64,000 nucleotides of DNA from Xylaria sp. FL1777 (GCA_022578965.1 MU400561.1:1-64000); one strand, 5' to 3'. Shown: positions 13,059 to 24,348, counted from the stretch's first letter. Notes: generated by a model not told the origin, from the letters alone. Made by a program: numbers and translations.

Positions 13059-14710
13059 ATGGCGTTCTTGAAACTCTTCACGAGCTGCATAAGCATTTTT
13101 GTAGCTGCACAATCTACGCGTGCGAGCATCTCTTTGGGCATTCTAAATCGCTCGGTCCAGGAATCATTGCAGTCATTCGACTGGAAACCACGGATCTTCA
13201 TCATGTCAGATATCTTGAACGAGCCCGATGATTCCATGTCTCTAGTGAGATATCTCCTTTACGCAAACGAATTCGAGACAAAAGGACTATGTGCTACAAC
13301 ATCCTGGTGGCTCAAGAATGCTACTCACGTGGAGGAAATGAAACGCATCATCGATGCGTATGGGGATGTGGTTGACAACTTGAATCAACATGTCCATCCC
13401 ACGGCTTTATACCAGAGTGTAGAGGAACTCTCCCAGTTATTGACCTCTGGCCCAATGGTGAGAAAAAAGATTTCTTCTTCTGCCACGTTTCCATTCCTTT
13501 TCTCTTGGTTTCTCAACTATCAATATTTCCTCTCGCCAAGTAAACCAATGCTGACCAATATTAGACTTATGGGTTGGCTGCGCTCAACGAGACGATAAGC
13601 AATGGTGCACAGCGTATTATCTCCAGCCTCCAAGAGTCTGATGAGCCACTTTTCATCACTGCCTGGGGAGGTACAAACACACTGGCTCAAGCACTATACT
13701 ACATGGATAATACAATGACGTCTGCTGAAGCACGGGAATTGCGCTCTCGTATCAGACTCTATACTATATCAGACCAAGACAATAGTGGCGCATGGATACG
13801 AGCCAGATATCCAGACATATTCTACGTGGTCTCCATACATGCATTCAATGAGTACCCTGCAGCTACATGGCCTGGAATAAACGTTGCGGACTGTCCATGT
13901 GTTGCGAACGAGACCGTCTTAAACTTGTGGCTTGATAAGAACATCAGGCTCGGTCCACTTGGATCAGTCTACCCCCAAATCGAATTTGGGATGGAGGGCG
14001 ATACTCCTAGCTTTCTGTGGCTTGTTCAAAATGGCCTGGTTTACCGTGATCGCATTAACTGGGGAACCTGGGGTGGTAGATATAGTCTGGCGCAAGCTCC
14101 AGATGATAGTGATGGGTTTAGCATTGCTAATCACTTTGTCAGCGCGGCCGACTCCGTCACAGGTGCTGATGGAAACATATGGGAGACTAGCCAAGCGTCT
14201 ATCTGGCGCTGGAGAAGTGCCTACCAGGACGACTTTGCAGCCCGTATGCAATGGACTCTTACACCCAACTTCACTCAAGTAGGCCACCCCCCGGTGCTCA
14301 ACGTGAACGGGCATCAAGGTCCGGATCCCCTGTTCGTCAAAGTTGAAGCGAATCAGACATACACATTCTCTGCCAATTTGACGTACGACCCAGATCACCC
14401 TGCGAATAATAGCAAATTAACCTTTCTGTGGGGGATATATCCGGAGTCGACAAGATTCATCCCAGACTATATCGACATTAAACTACAATCACTGAGGCCG
14501 GCGACTGGGGATATATCTATTCTCAATGATGCCGACCTCACTCAAGCTGTGTTAGGTAGCGAAATTCAGATCACTGCACCAGCGCCATGGTTGAACCCCT
14601 ACACTGGCCAAACGGCCGATTTCCACCTTATCTTGCAGGTCACCAACTCAGCTGGTCCTTACCCAATTCGTAGGTATCTAAGAGTTGTTTGCGAGTATGA
14701 AGACGTTTGA
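13059..14710 (+). CDS. Secreted DUF1593 protein, nucleoside-hydrolase-like
   Basis: Exons are 13059-13457 and 13565-14710 (107-bp intron, phase 0), giving 514 aa. A signal peptide is visible at residues 1-22. The DUF1593 domain (PF07632), related in fold to inosine/uridine nucleoside hydrolases and sometimes labelled cellulose-binding, runs from about 43 to 330. It contains FIMSDILNEPDDSMSLVRYL, the acidic segment that would hold the metal and ribose ligands in true nucleoside hydrolases, and later LFITAWGGTNTLAQAL. The last 130 residues look like a beta-sandwich. The true substrate is not established for the family; a sugar-linked or nucleoside substrate is inference. The gene lies between the chitinase and the GH43 gene and is convergent with the latter. 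Confidence 0.85.
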
Positions 14711-15103
14711 GTTGGTCATGTCATGGGATAGATAGAGTACCTAGTTATATAAAGAGCGACGGAGGCATATACTATGCAGCGCCACGTTCGGACCCTACGT
14801 CTCTACTGTAATTAACTATAGTAAGAAATTACGGATTGCAGCGTATAATTATCTTACAAGCACTTCATCTCTATGAACTCGAATTATCGCACACTCGAAG
14901 CTATGGCAATTAGTACTAATTTCGCTCCCTGAAATTTTCCAACGTACACCAATATTATATAAAGTGTATTTTTAATGTGAGTGTGTGATTCATGGTGACC
15001 ATGATCGTCTTGTCCGATCCGGGTGCTTCTTTATGAATAATATCTGATCTTCCGGGTTTTCGTAGACAAACGAGTACTATAATTTTCCGAGCTGTGCACA
15101 CGA
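14711..15103. other. Spacer between convergent DUF1593 and GH43 genes
   Basis: This 393-bp stretch is AT-rich and holds the two 3' UTRs. No other feature seen. Confidence 0.4.
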
Positions 15104-16858
15104 TCATCGAGCTATAGGAGTTCCTACAAAATCGGTCGATGATATCTGCTGTCCCAAGCCAACGTACCTCCAAGTCTGGAAGTAGGCAATTTCTTGATGT
15201 GGGCAACTGTTGGCAATCCCAGCTCCGTTGCACGTCGCGAATCCGCCGATTACACTCCCGACAAACGAACCACTGGCCCCACTCGCAATACTGGCCGGAG
15301 CCTGCCCAACCTGAATTCGACGATCTCTCCCGAGCACCGATGACGCATAAAGTGTGTAGGTAGTATTTGAGGCTATGATCTCTAATTGAATAGCGTGAGT
15401 GACCCAATCCTCGGGCACAGGAGTGAGTCGTGAGACCGTATTGTTCGCACTACTTTGAATCTGGAAACGGAAGTACATTCGAGGCCCCCCATCACGCCTG
15501 CGTCGATGATATTTTGTGTAGTTGGTGTAGATGAAATCATCGAGGAACGCAACACCAAGGTCAATATGATCATATTGTGTGAGGAAAATAGAGACTCCAG
15601 CCTCTTCCTGGACCGCTTGTGGTGTGAACAGAAGCTCTACGGAGAACTCAAATGAGGTGTGAGTTTGTGGCCGACCGATGAAACCGATACCATGTTGGCC
15701 TGTCAACTCGACTTTTTCGTCCCTAGCCCCTGTAAGATTGCTCCGAGTTGGTATTATCTGCATGCCGTTCGCTGTCATAGTCACGGGCTTGGGCGGAACT
15801 CGTGGATAGATGAAATGGAGAGGTACTTCGATGTCAGCATCGAAGTGATAGTTGTAAGGATCTGAATTTAACAAGCCTAAGCTAGTAGCATTGCTTGGTA
15901 ACTCCCATCCACTCATGATCCCTCGAACAGGCTCCATTACAGGCCACTCGCCCTCCTCCCAAGTGACTGGGAACAAGGCTGCTTCACGTCCCATCGGATA
16001 CACCTTATACTCTGGGCCAGAACGGGTGGCCAAGCACATCCCCCACCAGTTTCCGTTTGCATCCTGGAATAGATCGGCGTGTCCAACGGTCTGAAAATAT
16101 TCATCAGTGCCACGGTTGGTAAGAACCGGGTTCTGATCATACGATATGTACGGACCAGTGATATCTTTAGATCGCGCAATGGTGACAGCATGGTCTAGTG
16201 CTGTACCACCTTCGGCGATCATCAGATAATACCACGAGTCCTTCTTGTAGATGTGAGGACCCTCGGGCGACTCGCCCCCGGTACCGTTCCAGATGCTGAT
16301 CGAGTTACCCACGGTGCCAGTGTCCAGGTCCAGTGTTTGGAGATATATGCCACTAGTAGCAACATACAAAATATCGTCATCGTCCCAGAAGAGATCCGGG
16401 TCGATTCTCCAAGAAGTCTCGAATCGGACAGGATCACTCCATCCCCCCACATCAAAAGGATCGGCTGATCTGAACACAACGCCGAAGACGTCGATATCAA
16501 CAGTCGACACGACGTAGACACTGGCAACATAGAACTCGCCATTGCGATATCGTAAAGTTGGTGCGTAGAGGCCGCCTTGGGTTGATGTGGTGTTCCAGCT
16601 GATACCAGGTAGTTGGGAATCTCGACTCCAGACATGGCTGATGAGTCTCCATCTAATAAGATCATCTGATGCGTAGATAGGGATGCCAGGAAAGGCAAGA
16701 AAGCTGGATGTAGCGCAGAAAAAGGTGCGATTGACGTGAATACACGATGGATCTGAATGCCATCCTGAAAGAACCGGATTGTAATAGGTCGAGTTCTCGC
16801 CTAGGACGAACCTAGCACAGAGCGCGATAGCCCAGCTGAGCATCAACATGAGCTGCAT
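15104..16858 (-). CDS. Secreted GH43 beta-xylosidase / alpha-L-arabinofuranosidase
   Basis: Single exon, 584 aa. Residues 1-20 are a signal peptide. The five-bladed GH43 propeller follows (about 25-320), with the three inverting-mechanism acids in place: Asp36 in GWHSDPSC (base), Asp153 in WRIDPDLFWDD (pKa modulator) and Glu199 in SPEGPH (acid). The C-terminal 240 residues resemble the concanavalin-like beta-sandwich that accompanies many GH43 xylosidases. Likely substrates are terminal xylose or arabinose on hemicellulose or pectin side chains; sequence reading cannot separate these. It is transcribed head to head with the GH78 rhamnosidase from a 961-bp shared upstream region, which suggests co-regulation. 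Many N-x-S/T sites fit secretion. Confidence 0.88.
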   Translation of the reverse strand: MQLMLMLSWAIALCARFVLGENSTYYNPVLSGWHSDPSCIHVNRTFFCATSSFLAFPGIPIYASDDLIRWRLISHVWSRDSQLPGISWNTTSTQGGLYAPTLRYRNGEFYVASVYVVSTVDIDVFGVVFRSADPFDVGGWSDPVRFETSWRIDPDLFWDDDDILYVATSGIYLQTLDLDTGTVGNSISIWNGTGGESPEGPHIYKKDSWYYLMIAEGGTALDHAVTIARSKDITGPYISYDQNPVLTNRGTDEYFQTVGHADLFQDANGNWWGMCLATRSGPEYKVYPMGREAALFPVTWEEGEWPVMEPVRGIMSGWELPSNATSLGLLNSDPYNYHFDADIEVPLHFIYPRVPPKPVTMTANGMQIIPTRSNLTGARDEKVELTGQHGIGFIGRPQTHTSFEFSVELLFTPQAVQEEAGVSIFLTQYDHIDLGVAFLDDFIYTNYTKYHRRRRDGGPRMYFRFQIQSSANNTVSRLTPVPEDWVTHAIQLEIIASNTTYTLYASSVLGRDRRIQVGQAPASIASGASGSFVGSVIGGFATCNGAGIANSCPHQEIAYFQTWRYVGLGQQISSTDFVGTPIAR

Positions 16859-17819
16859 TATTTTGGTGTCCGGTAAGTGGTAACTCGGCCTATAAGCTCA
16901 ACTATTCTCTATGCCAGCCAGACATCCTACTCTGAAGTTATATGCTGAGGTTGTGTCACCCCTGTCAGAACTGCCCTGTTGTTAGTATAGAGGCAAATTT
17001 TCTACCTCGCGGAACCTTTTACAACGTAATAGAAGTCTAGACACTAGAGTAGATAATGTGACAGGTAGGTGTCTGGGTGGTGTGCGTGCTTCGAGTATCT
17101 TGCACTTTCACGATGAACTTTGTTTGAACTACCTACCCATACTAGTTACACAACCTCATTGATGTGTCGGTGTCGATTGTAGATCTCATCATACCCCCTT
17201 TTTGTCAGTTCATTTCGCATGAATCATTGCGGTCCCTAGACTTAGATACGATGAGATTATCCAGTATTTGATTCTCTACTAAGCGGTCAAAGACAAATTG
17301 TTAATAGTATGATTAATTATTTACCTAGTGCTTGACTGCTGAACTTTTTCGTATAGAATCCGAAAAATATACCCGAAAAAAAAACAGGATTGCTAACGTA
17401 TCTTGCCGGGGCTCTCCGTTTTCATAACCCCTGAAGAACATGCACCCCGCCATCCTTTTGTGGATTTCCTACATTCTTTCTCATCACACGCATGGAGCCC
17501 CTTGGGCTAAGGCGTGGTACGTAAACTAAAGATACATACATAGGAAACCTTTTAGTTCACCGTGGTTACAAGGGAGAGAATAGGAGTAGGGATCAAAGCG
17601 TCACTGGGCACCAACTCTGGCCAGGGTGAGTCTCCAGGGTTGAACGACTCCAAATCACCAAATTGAGTAGGGCTGCATTACTAGTATCGTATACCGGGAA
17701 GCTACAAGATTAGGTAACTGTACTGTTCCATAGGGCAATGTCCTATTATATATAAGCATGAATAATGATCTGGAGCGACGTGTTCCTTGGAGGCTGCGAC
17801 GGCATGCTGCTTCTGCACA
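16859..17819. promoter_or_regulatory. Shared GH43/GH78 divergent promoter with XlnR-like and CreA-like sites
   Basis: The 961 bp between the two start codons must drive both genes. It contains one GGCTAA, the core XlnR/Xyr1 site, at 17505-17510 (+). It also holds two SYGGRG-type CreA/Cre1 candidates, CCGGGG at 17406-17411 (+) and GCGGGG read from the minus strand at 17445-17450. All three lie within about 105 bp, closer to the GH78 side. Such hexamers also arise by chance, so this is a suggestion and not proof of control by xylan and glucose. Confidence 0.35.
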
Positions 17820-19955
17820 ATGAGGTTTCAACAAGTTCCTGTTTACATGCCATTGGCTCTGCTCGCTTCTGCGGCGGCCGATGTCCCGTATCAAGAATAT
17901 ATTCTGGCACCAACCACGCGAGTGCTCCGCCCAGTGTCCATATACCAGACAGGAGGCGACGTACAAAATGCTGCTGCTCTCCTGACCCCGAGTGGAACGG
18001 ATGCGCAGAGTAACAGATCGACGACATTCTCCGGAAATGGTTCTTATGTGACTTTGGACTTTGGTAAGAATATTGCTGGCGGAGTCAGTTTTCATGTCGA
18101 CGCTGTCTCGGGCTTGAACGACTCCATAGGCTTCACCTTCAGTGAATCCTCCATGTACGTCAGCGCGCAGTACTGCGATGCGGTTCAAGACGGGGCGTTT
18201 GACTTGCCTCAATGGTTTAACAATACAACACCGGGACATTACGAGGCAGGTCATGAATTTCAACGAGGAGCTTTCCGATATCTTACTGTCGTTCATAACT
18301 CGACAGAAAGTATTAGTCTCTCCAATGTCACGGTGTACTGGGCCGCGTCCCCCGAAATGGCGAATCCTGCAGCCTACACTGGTTATTTCCACAGTGACAA
18401 CGAGAAGCTAAATCGTGTGTGGTATGCCGGTGCTTACACAAATCAAATCTGCTCGGCGGATCCTACGACTGGTGTCTCTCTGGGCGCTCCGTTTGCCGGT
18501 TGGTACTATAATTATACTGTTTCGAGTAAGTCATTGATTTACAAAGCTTTATTATCATGACCTACAGGCTAATTATATACGGAAGATGGTAGTAGTGTGT
18601 TGTTAGACGGTGGAAAGAGAGACCGAGTTGTTTGGCCTGGAGATATCGTCATCTCGGGTCCGTCCATCTTCGTATCGACGAATAGTCTTGAGCCCATCCG
18701 AAATGCAATTGACTCACTCTTCCTTTATCAGGAAGCAGACGGCCGGCTGCCGGCCGCAGGGTATCCTTTGGCTCAACTATTTGCGTGGAGCTTTACGTAT
18801 CATTGCCACACTCTTAACGATGTTTACGACTATTTCATGTTTAGTGGCGACACCGACTTCCTCGCATCCCTTTGGGAGCAATATAAGCTTGGGATGAACT
18901 ACCCTTTGCAATTCATTGATTCTTCAGGTCTGGCTAATGTGACTACCATTTCCGACTGGGGCCGAGGGGGTATGTCAGGTCATAATATCGAGGTAAGATT
19001 TACCTTACCGTTCAACAGTCGATTTTAGCCCTTAACATACAAGCAGGCAAACGCGATTTTGTTCTATACGTTAAAGAATGCCCTGAAACTTGCTGCAATC
19101 ATGAACGATACCAGTGAGTCCAAAAACTGGGAACTAAGCGCTGCAGGTATTCCCATAGCCGCGAATAATCTCCTCTGGGACGACTCAGTTTCCTTATACC
19201 GCGACAACGATACAATCACGATCGGCTCTTCCGCGACCTCATATCCCCAGGACGGGAATTCTTGGGCTGTTATAGGTGGGATAGCTAACGGTAAACGGGC
19301 TGTTGCTATTAGTGACGCCCTGAAAGCACGTTGGATACGACCTTACGGCGCACCGGCTGTAGAGGCCAATGACGGCGATACCATTTCCCCTTTCGCGACG
19401 GGCTTCGAGCTTCAGGCGCATTTCATGGCTGGTCATCCTGACTATGCTCTGGAATTGATGGAGTTCATGTGGGCGGACTACATGCTCGACAACCCAAATA
19501 TGACAAACAGCACTTTCATTGAGGGATTCGGGCACGATGGCACTCCCCTTTACCCTGTCTATAACAACGACCCTCGGGTCAGTCACGCGCACGGCTGGTC
19601 TACGGCTCCGACATCGATGCTCACATTCTATGCCGGGGGCTTAACGATGACTTCTGTAGCCGGGAAGACTTGGAAGGTCTCGCCTGCCCTCGGGGGTCTT
19701 AAGACGGTTGAGGCTAGCTACGAGACCCCTCTTGGATCATTTGTAGTAAGCTGGACGAACAACACGAGCGGCCTGTCAGGTACTTTTGAGGTACCGAACT
19801 CCACCACAGGCGAAATAAACATCCCTCTCGCCATTGGATCAAAGAAGATGATTCTCGAGGGTCCCCACGGTGCTCAAGAACTCCAACTAGACAACGCGTC
19901 CACAGCGAATGTCCAAGGTCTTAGTGGAGGCAAATACACGGTCACTGTAGTATAA
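17820..19955 (+). CDS. Secreted GH78 alpha-L-rhamnosidase
   Basis: Releases terminal alpha-L-rhamnose from plant glycosides or pectic side chains. Exons are 17820-18525, 18586-18992 and 19047-19955, giving 673 aa. I chose ATG 17820 because it begins a clean signal peptide (MRFQQVPVYMPLALLASAAA); an in-frame ATG at 17787 adds 11 residues that spoil it. An N-terminal beta-sandwich contains NAAALLTPSGTD. The (alpha/alpha)6 domain carries the family motif DGGKRDRVVWPGD just after intron 1, then DWGRGGMSGHNIE and, past intron 2, ANAILFYTLKNALKLAA. A C-terminal sandwich completes the usual order. For intron 1 the nearer acceptor (CTACAG) leaves an in-frame stop, so I used the AG at 18584-18585. Length fits short fungal GH78 enzymes. 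Confidence 0.88.
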
Positions 19956-20430
19956 CGGATTTAATCCAGTCATGACAGATCAAGATAGCTTAGTATTGCA
20001 ATAGGCGAGCATCGGGAACACTAAGTAAATTGTATGGATGTATGAGTTTACTATACCACGTTAGTCCAGAGATTCGAGGTCATCTCGCTTCTCCCATCTC
20101 CTACCTAAGCGCTGCCTGACTCAGAAATATGATATGAACACATCGAAATTTCACAATCCACAGCATATCAGCATACCAACCCATAGTAACCGGGTTCCAA
20201 CTCCATAGTCCGGCGATTAGGACCTTCGCTTCTATACAGGTTACTTGTAATTGAACATTTGATATATACTGTTGTTTTGAACCAACTACCCAATCCCACA
20301 AATACGTTTATGTCCCACCAATCGAAAAATAACTGTTGAAACAGGCTCGGTACCAAGGATCTCCCAAATCCCACCAAAGTTGTTAGTTAACATGCTAGAA
20401 GTCGCTAAGATCCTCCACAAATGCCTTTCC
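19956..20430. other. Spacer between convergent GH78 and amidohydrolase genes
   Basis: Presumed 3' UTRs of both genes. No further feature seen. Confidence 0.4.
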
Positions 20431-21835
20431 TCAACCAAGTTTGGCCACGCCCTGGAATTCCACACCCCCAACCCAGACCCTGGCAATATCCTGCGTGCTG
20501 GAGATATTCAAAAGCGGGTTTGCGTTCAACAGCACCAGATCGGCCCGCTTCCCAACCTTGATATCCCCCCGGTCGAATAACCGATGCCGCGCGGCGCTCT
20601 CAACGGTGCCCGCCCGTAATGCTTCGAGCGGCGTGAGGCCGACACCGTTCAGCAACTGCAGCTCCTGGTGCAGCGTGCTCCCAAAGGGGAGATCCACGCC
20701 TGGCGCGACGGCGCCGACGGCATCCGTGCCGGCGATGATGGACACGCCGGCCCGATGGAGTCTTCGCACGTTCTCTTCGACGTGGGCGTAGGTCGCGTTG
20801 GTGCTGTTCGTGCGGCCGAGGAAGGCGAACACCGCCGGGTTGCTGTATCCGTATTTAAAGATGGTCATGGTGGGGGTCACGAACTGCTTGTTCTTCTTGA
20901 TCGCGGCGATGGTGCAGCTTGACAGCAGCCCGTCGTCCGGCATGTGCTGGAGGCCATCGCTCTTGGATGCTACGGCTTGCTCGTACGATGCGATATCCGA
21001 GGCGTGGGTCATTGTCTGTCGACCGAAGACGTCGTGCGCCGTCGACACGATGGTGTCCTGTTGCGCTTGCGTCACGCTTGCTGGCTTCGCTATGATCTTG
21101 TAATAGTCGCTGCCGTTGCCAAAGGCCCAAGACACGAGCTGCGGCAGATCTGAGTTGGGGTAGACGAGCTGGTCTGGTGGAGGCTGTAGGACGCCGTTGC
21201 CCGCACCGTTGCCTACGGCGGCGATACCTGATGAGAAGACCGAGGCGATATCTGTCTGGTTGTTGTTACGTAGCGCGGCACAGGCTGCGTAGTCGCGGCA
21301 TGCCATGTTTAGCACTGTTGTCACGCCGTAAGACGTGATACTGGTGAGTCCTGCGATGTCAGGCACGTGTACGTGCGCGTCGATTAGCCCGGGAATGAGG
21401 AATTGCCCGGTGCCGTCTACTACGGTCTTGATGTCCTTCGTGTCCTCTGTGATTAGACCATTTGAAAATACGATAGTCTGCGGGTCCGTGAAGTCCTGTC
21501 CAGTGAAGACGCGGACGTTTTGGATCGCTGTTTTTGTCGAAGCAAGTGGTGCTCGGCGTGCAAATGCCTATTTAATAATCTAGAATTAGAAATTGTCATT
21601 TATGGTAACCTATATCAAGGGCTTCGGGAGCTTGTAGGAGCAATAGGAGAAAGCCCCTGATTAGATAACATATTCTTCCGAGACACCAAAAAGGGGGTCT
21701 CAGAGATTCAAGAGGTCTAACCTGATCTTGAATGTCACGAGCTGACACTCTGCGCTGGGAGGCCTGCAAGCATGCCAGCGTGCTAGGCAGTAGGGCTGCG
21801 AGAGCAAAGGACAAAAGCGGCAGTTTTGTCCACAT
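20431..21835 (-). CDS. Secreted metal-dependent amidohydrolase (imidazolonepropionase-like)
   Basis: Exons (minus strand) are 21835-21722 and 21567-20431, giving 416 aa. Exon 1 encodes a signal peptide (MWTKLPLLSFALAALLPSTL). Exon 2 encodes an amidohydrolase-superfamily barrel: the metal motif HVH in LIPGLIDAHVHVP, a later MTHASD histidine segment, and the metal-binding Asp in IIAGTDAVG, followed by the usual C-terminal sandwich strand KVGKRADLVLLNANP. Substrates in this branch include cyclic amides, peptidase-like amides and lactones; none can be assigned. The 154-bp intron uses a weak GTTAGA donor; the frame joins cleanly in phase 0 and upstream stops exclude simple read-through. The gene is convergent with GH78 and its start lies about 590 bp from a Zn2Cys6 gene start, so the two may share regulatory sequence. 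Confidence 0.8.
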
Positions 21836-22425
21836 CTTAGGATGCTACGTCAGAGGGTTTTCAAGGCGAAAAGGTGAAAATTATCGTAGACAGTCGAACT
21901 GTATCTCAGAGCCCATCCCAATTGAATAACCGGTCGGTCCCCCCTTTATATATCATTCCCATCCCGAAGGAAACATTATGATGGTCTAGAAGAGTCATCA
22001 CACGGCTGCACAATCCACCTCGCACACTATACTGATTAAAGATGCGACTACTCGTGAGGCGAGGTTATTCGTCGGAGCAGATTTATTACGATACACCAAA
22101 CTTTCCCTGGTCTGATATCATCACCAGTACCACGCTACCAGGATCCTCGTACACTAGTCCCAATGGAGAGGGTCGAAGTCGCGGGGATGATCCGCAGTAT
22201 CATAACGACCGACGTCCGATGATTAGTCGGCCAATTGATTGATGGTAGAGCGGCAGTCTTGGCTGCCGAAAGCCCGCCGTGCTCATTTCGCTCTCTCATG
22301 AGCTTCTCACTAGTGATAGACTCGTGTAATGTCTTCGGGCTCGCTTGTGTTAACAGTCAACAGCAGGCCGCCAGACTAAGCGTCCCCGTGCTCGCCCACC
22401 CACTGTTCGTCTCTGCAAAGGAACC
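21836..22425. promoter_or_regulatory. Divergent upstream region of amidohydrolase and Zn2Cys6 genes
   Basis: These 590 bp separate two start codons pointing away from each other. Small open frames in it do not resemble proteins. CGG triplets are present, but I did not find a clear inverted or everted CGG pair that I would call a binding site. Confidence 0.3.
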
Positions 22426-23864
22426 ATGGCAAATGGATCCAAACAGTCCCACTCCAAATCCCGGAACGTAGGTATCAGGAATATCTAATTATCTCATGAC
22501 GCAATTAGCTGATCATCCTAGGGTTAGGGAGCCCCAACTTAGAAGCTGAAGCTGAAGATACATGATGCTTACCAGTCTAGTATTCTAGGGTGTGGGCAGT
22601 GTAAGAGACGACGCGTCCGAGTTCGTGCTACACACAATGCTGCCAATAGATATAGGTACACACCAGCTAATGACACCTTCAGTGTAACTGTCAGGGCCCT
22701 ATTTGCTCGAATTGTCATCGACGTAATGAGCTCTGTGACTACCTAAGGGGTTATGATTCCCAGTCGCCAGAGACGAAGGAACCCCAGAGCCATACACATG
22801 TCACACTTTTTGAATCGAGTCATGCTTCTCGTCAGATGAGGGTAATAAGTTCTACAGAAGAGTATTCTTATTTTTCGTCTTGTACCGAGCTCTTCGTAGC
22901 ACTTGACCACTACCTAGCATTTGTCAATGAACAAGAGCTTCTAGCTTATGCAACTCCTCTCTTCTTGAAGACAGATTGGGCTTCTTTCACACCCTCACAA
23001 AATGACCTTCTTGTCTGGAAAGGAGATCATGGCTACCAAAACAACACTCTTGGATACTTATTGCCGACTATATCTTCGCTTTGCGCCATACATCAAACAA
23101 TGCGACAAGAACCATTGTCATCACACGCACACGCCACAGCCCTGGAGCACAACATAACCGCGTCTGCCAAGTTCCGACACGCAGAACGCAGCGTCCACGA
23201 AGGTAACTGGCTGCCGATCCTGATGTTCGGCGTTGGCCATATCATGTTCAACTTCGCCGCCGCTCAGTCCGCACCAGACCGCGATTTTGAATACCTCGAC
23301 ATCTTCCACGTCTTGAGGAGTTCGGCTAAAATAGGGGGTGAGATTGGGGTATTCCTGGAGAAGAGCGAGCTGAACGATATGCTGGAATTCAAACGCCGAC
23401 GGTTCGCTGAGCCGTCGGAACCCGACGACAGCTTGCGAGCAATAAGCCAATTAAGTCTGGCACAACACCCAGAGGGCACCCCGGAAACGACGCGAAGGCA
23501 CTGCCAGTGTGCGTTGCAGAGGTTAGAGTGGTGGACTCGGTTCGTTCACGGCGCACCGCAAACCTGGAAACATTTTATTCTCTGGCCGGCGTCGGTCACA
23601 GATGGGTTTGTAACAGCCCTGGTGGAGAAGCAGCCGGTGGCACTGTTGGTATTCATTTATTGGTGTGTTGTGATGCATCGTGCACCTAGACGGTGGTATG
23701 CAAATGGCTGGCATCAACGAGTTGCTGTTGCTGCTATGTCCGAGCTAGGATCGGAATATTGGGCTCTGTTGGAATGGCCGAGTCTCACACTGAATTCTCC
23801 ATTGATGACAGACGTAGCCTCATTGTTCCCCGTAGCCACGACATCACATTATGTTCAGGCTTAA
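22426..23864 (+). CDS. Short Zn2Cys6 (C6) transcription factor; finger split across small exons
   Basis: Exons are 22426-22471, 22589-22620 and 22683-23864, giving 419 aa. The longest open frame alone lacks a DNA-binding domain. Reading upstream in frame from 22683 and joining two short exons restores one: basic KQSHSKSR, then Cys17, 20, 27, 34, 37 and 44 with spacing C-x2-C-x6-C-x6-C-x2-C-x6-C, containing GCGQCKRRRVR and PICSNCHRRNELCDYL. The rest resembles the helical C-terminal region of short Upc2-like fungal regulators, for example ILMFGVGHIMFNFAAAQ (about residues 185-200). Intron 1 (117 bp) uses GTATCA..CTAG in phase 1. Intron 2 (62 bp) uses a GTTCGT donor and a TTCAG acceptor. Its place at the end of the hydrolase run suggests it controls some of those genes; that is inference. 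Confidence 0.75.
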
Positions 23865-24148
23865 CTATACACTGCTATACCTACAGATCAACTAGTGAGT
23901 AAGTCTGTGGGCCAGAGCGAAACGCAATGGATCCTTCTGCGGTGACGGCCTTATAATGATGTGAATAGAGCGAGGAGACTCCAACTGTTTTTGGAGTGAT
24001 AATAGGCTTATATAGTCAGCTTGTGGCTATGTAAACTTATCTCAAACTCACTAATCTCACTCAATGATGATAGCGGCCATCTGTTCGGCCATTGGATAGA
24101 GCATGACTTGGGGTTCTCACCCTTCGTTCGTTCCAGAAGCAACCAAAG

Positions 24149-24151
<3 letters not shown>

Positions 24152-24201
<50 letters not shown>

Positions 24202-24244
24202 CGCGGGGGCGGGGGGGGGGGGGGGCGGGGCCTGNNNNNNNNNN
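24152..24244. other. Poly-G tract and 10-N assembly gap
   Basis: Fifty consecutive G (24152-24201) are followed by G-rich sequence broken only by a few C and a T, then ten N (24235-24244). A run of this length is not typical of the flanking DNA. Poly-G is the known dark-cycle artefact of two-colour Illumina chemistry, and it abuts a scaffolding gap, so the tract is most likely not genomic. Confidence 0.8.
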
Positions 24245-24323
24245 CAATTGTTAGGGCATTTGATATTTCATGACTTTGGGTTCTAAACCATATTACGTTA
24301 CATAATCAAACAAATACCGCCCA

Positions 24324-24348
24324 CCCCCCCCCCCCCCCCCAAAAAAAA
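24324..24348 (+). repeat. Poly-C then poly-A homopolymers
   Basis: Seventeen C followed directly by eight A, 80 bp right of the N gap. It may be real low-complexity sequence, or the mirror of the poly-G problem on the other side of the gap. Confidence 0.6.
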
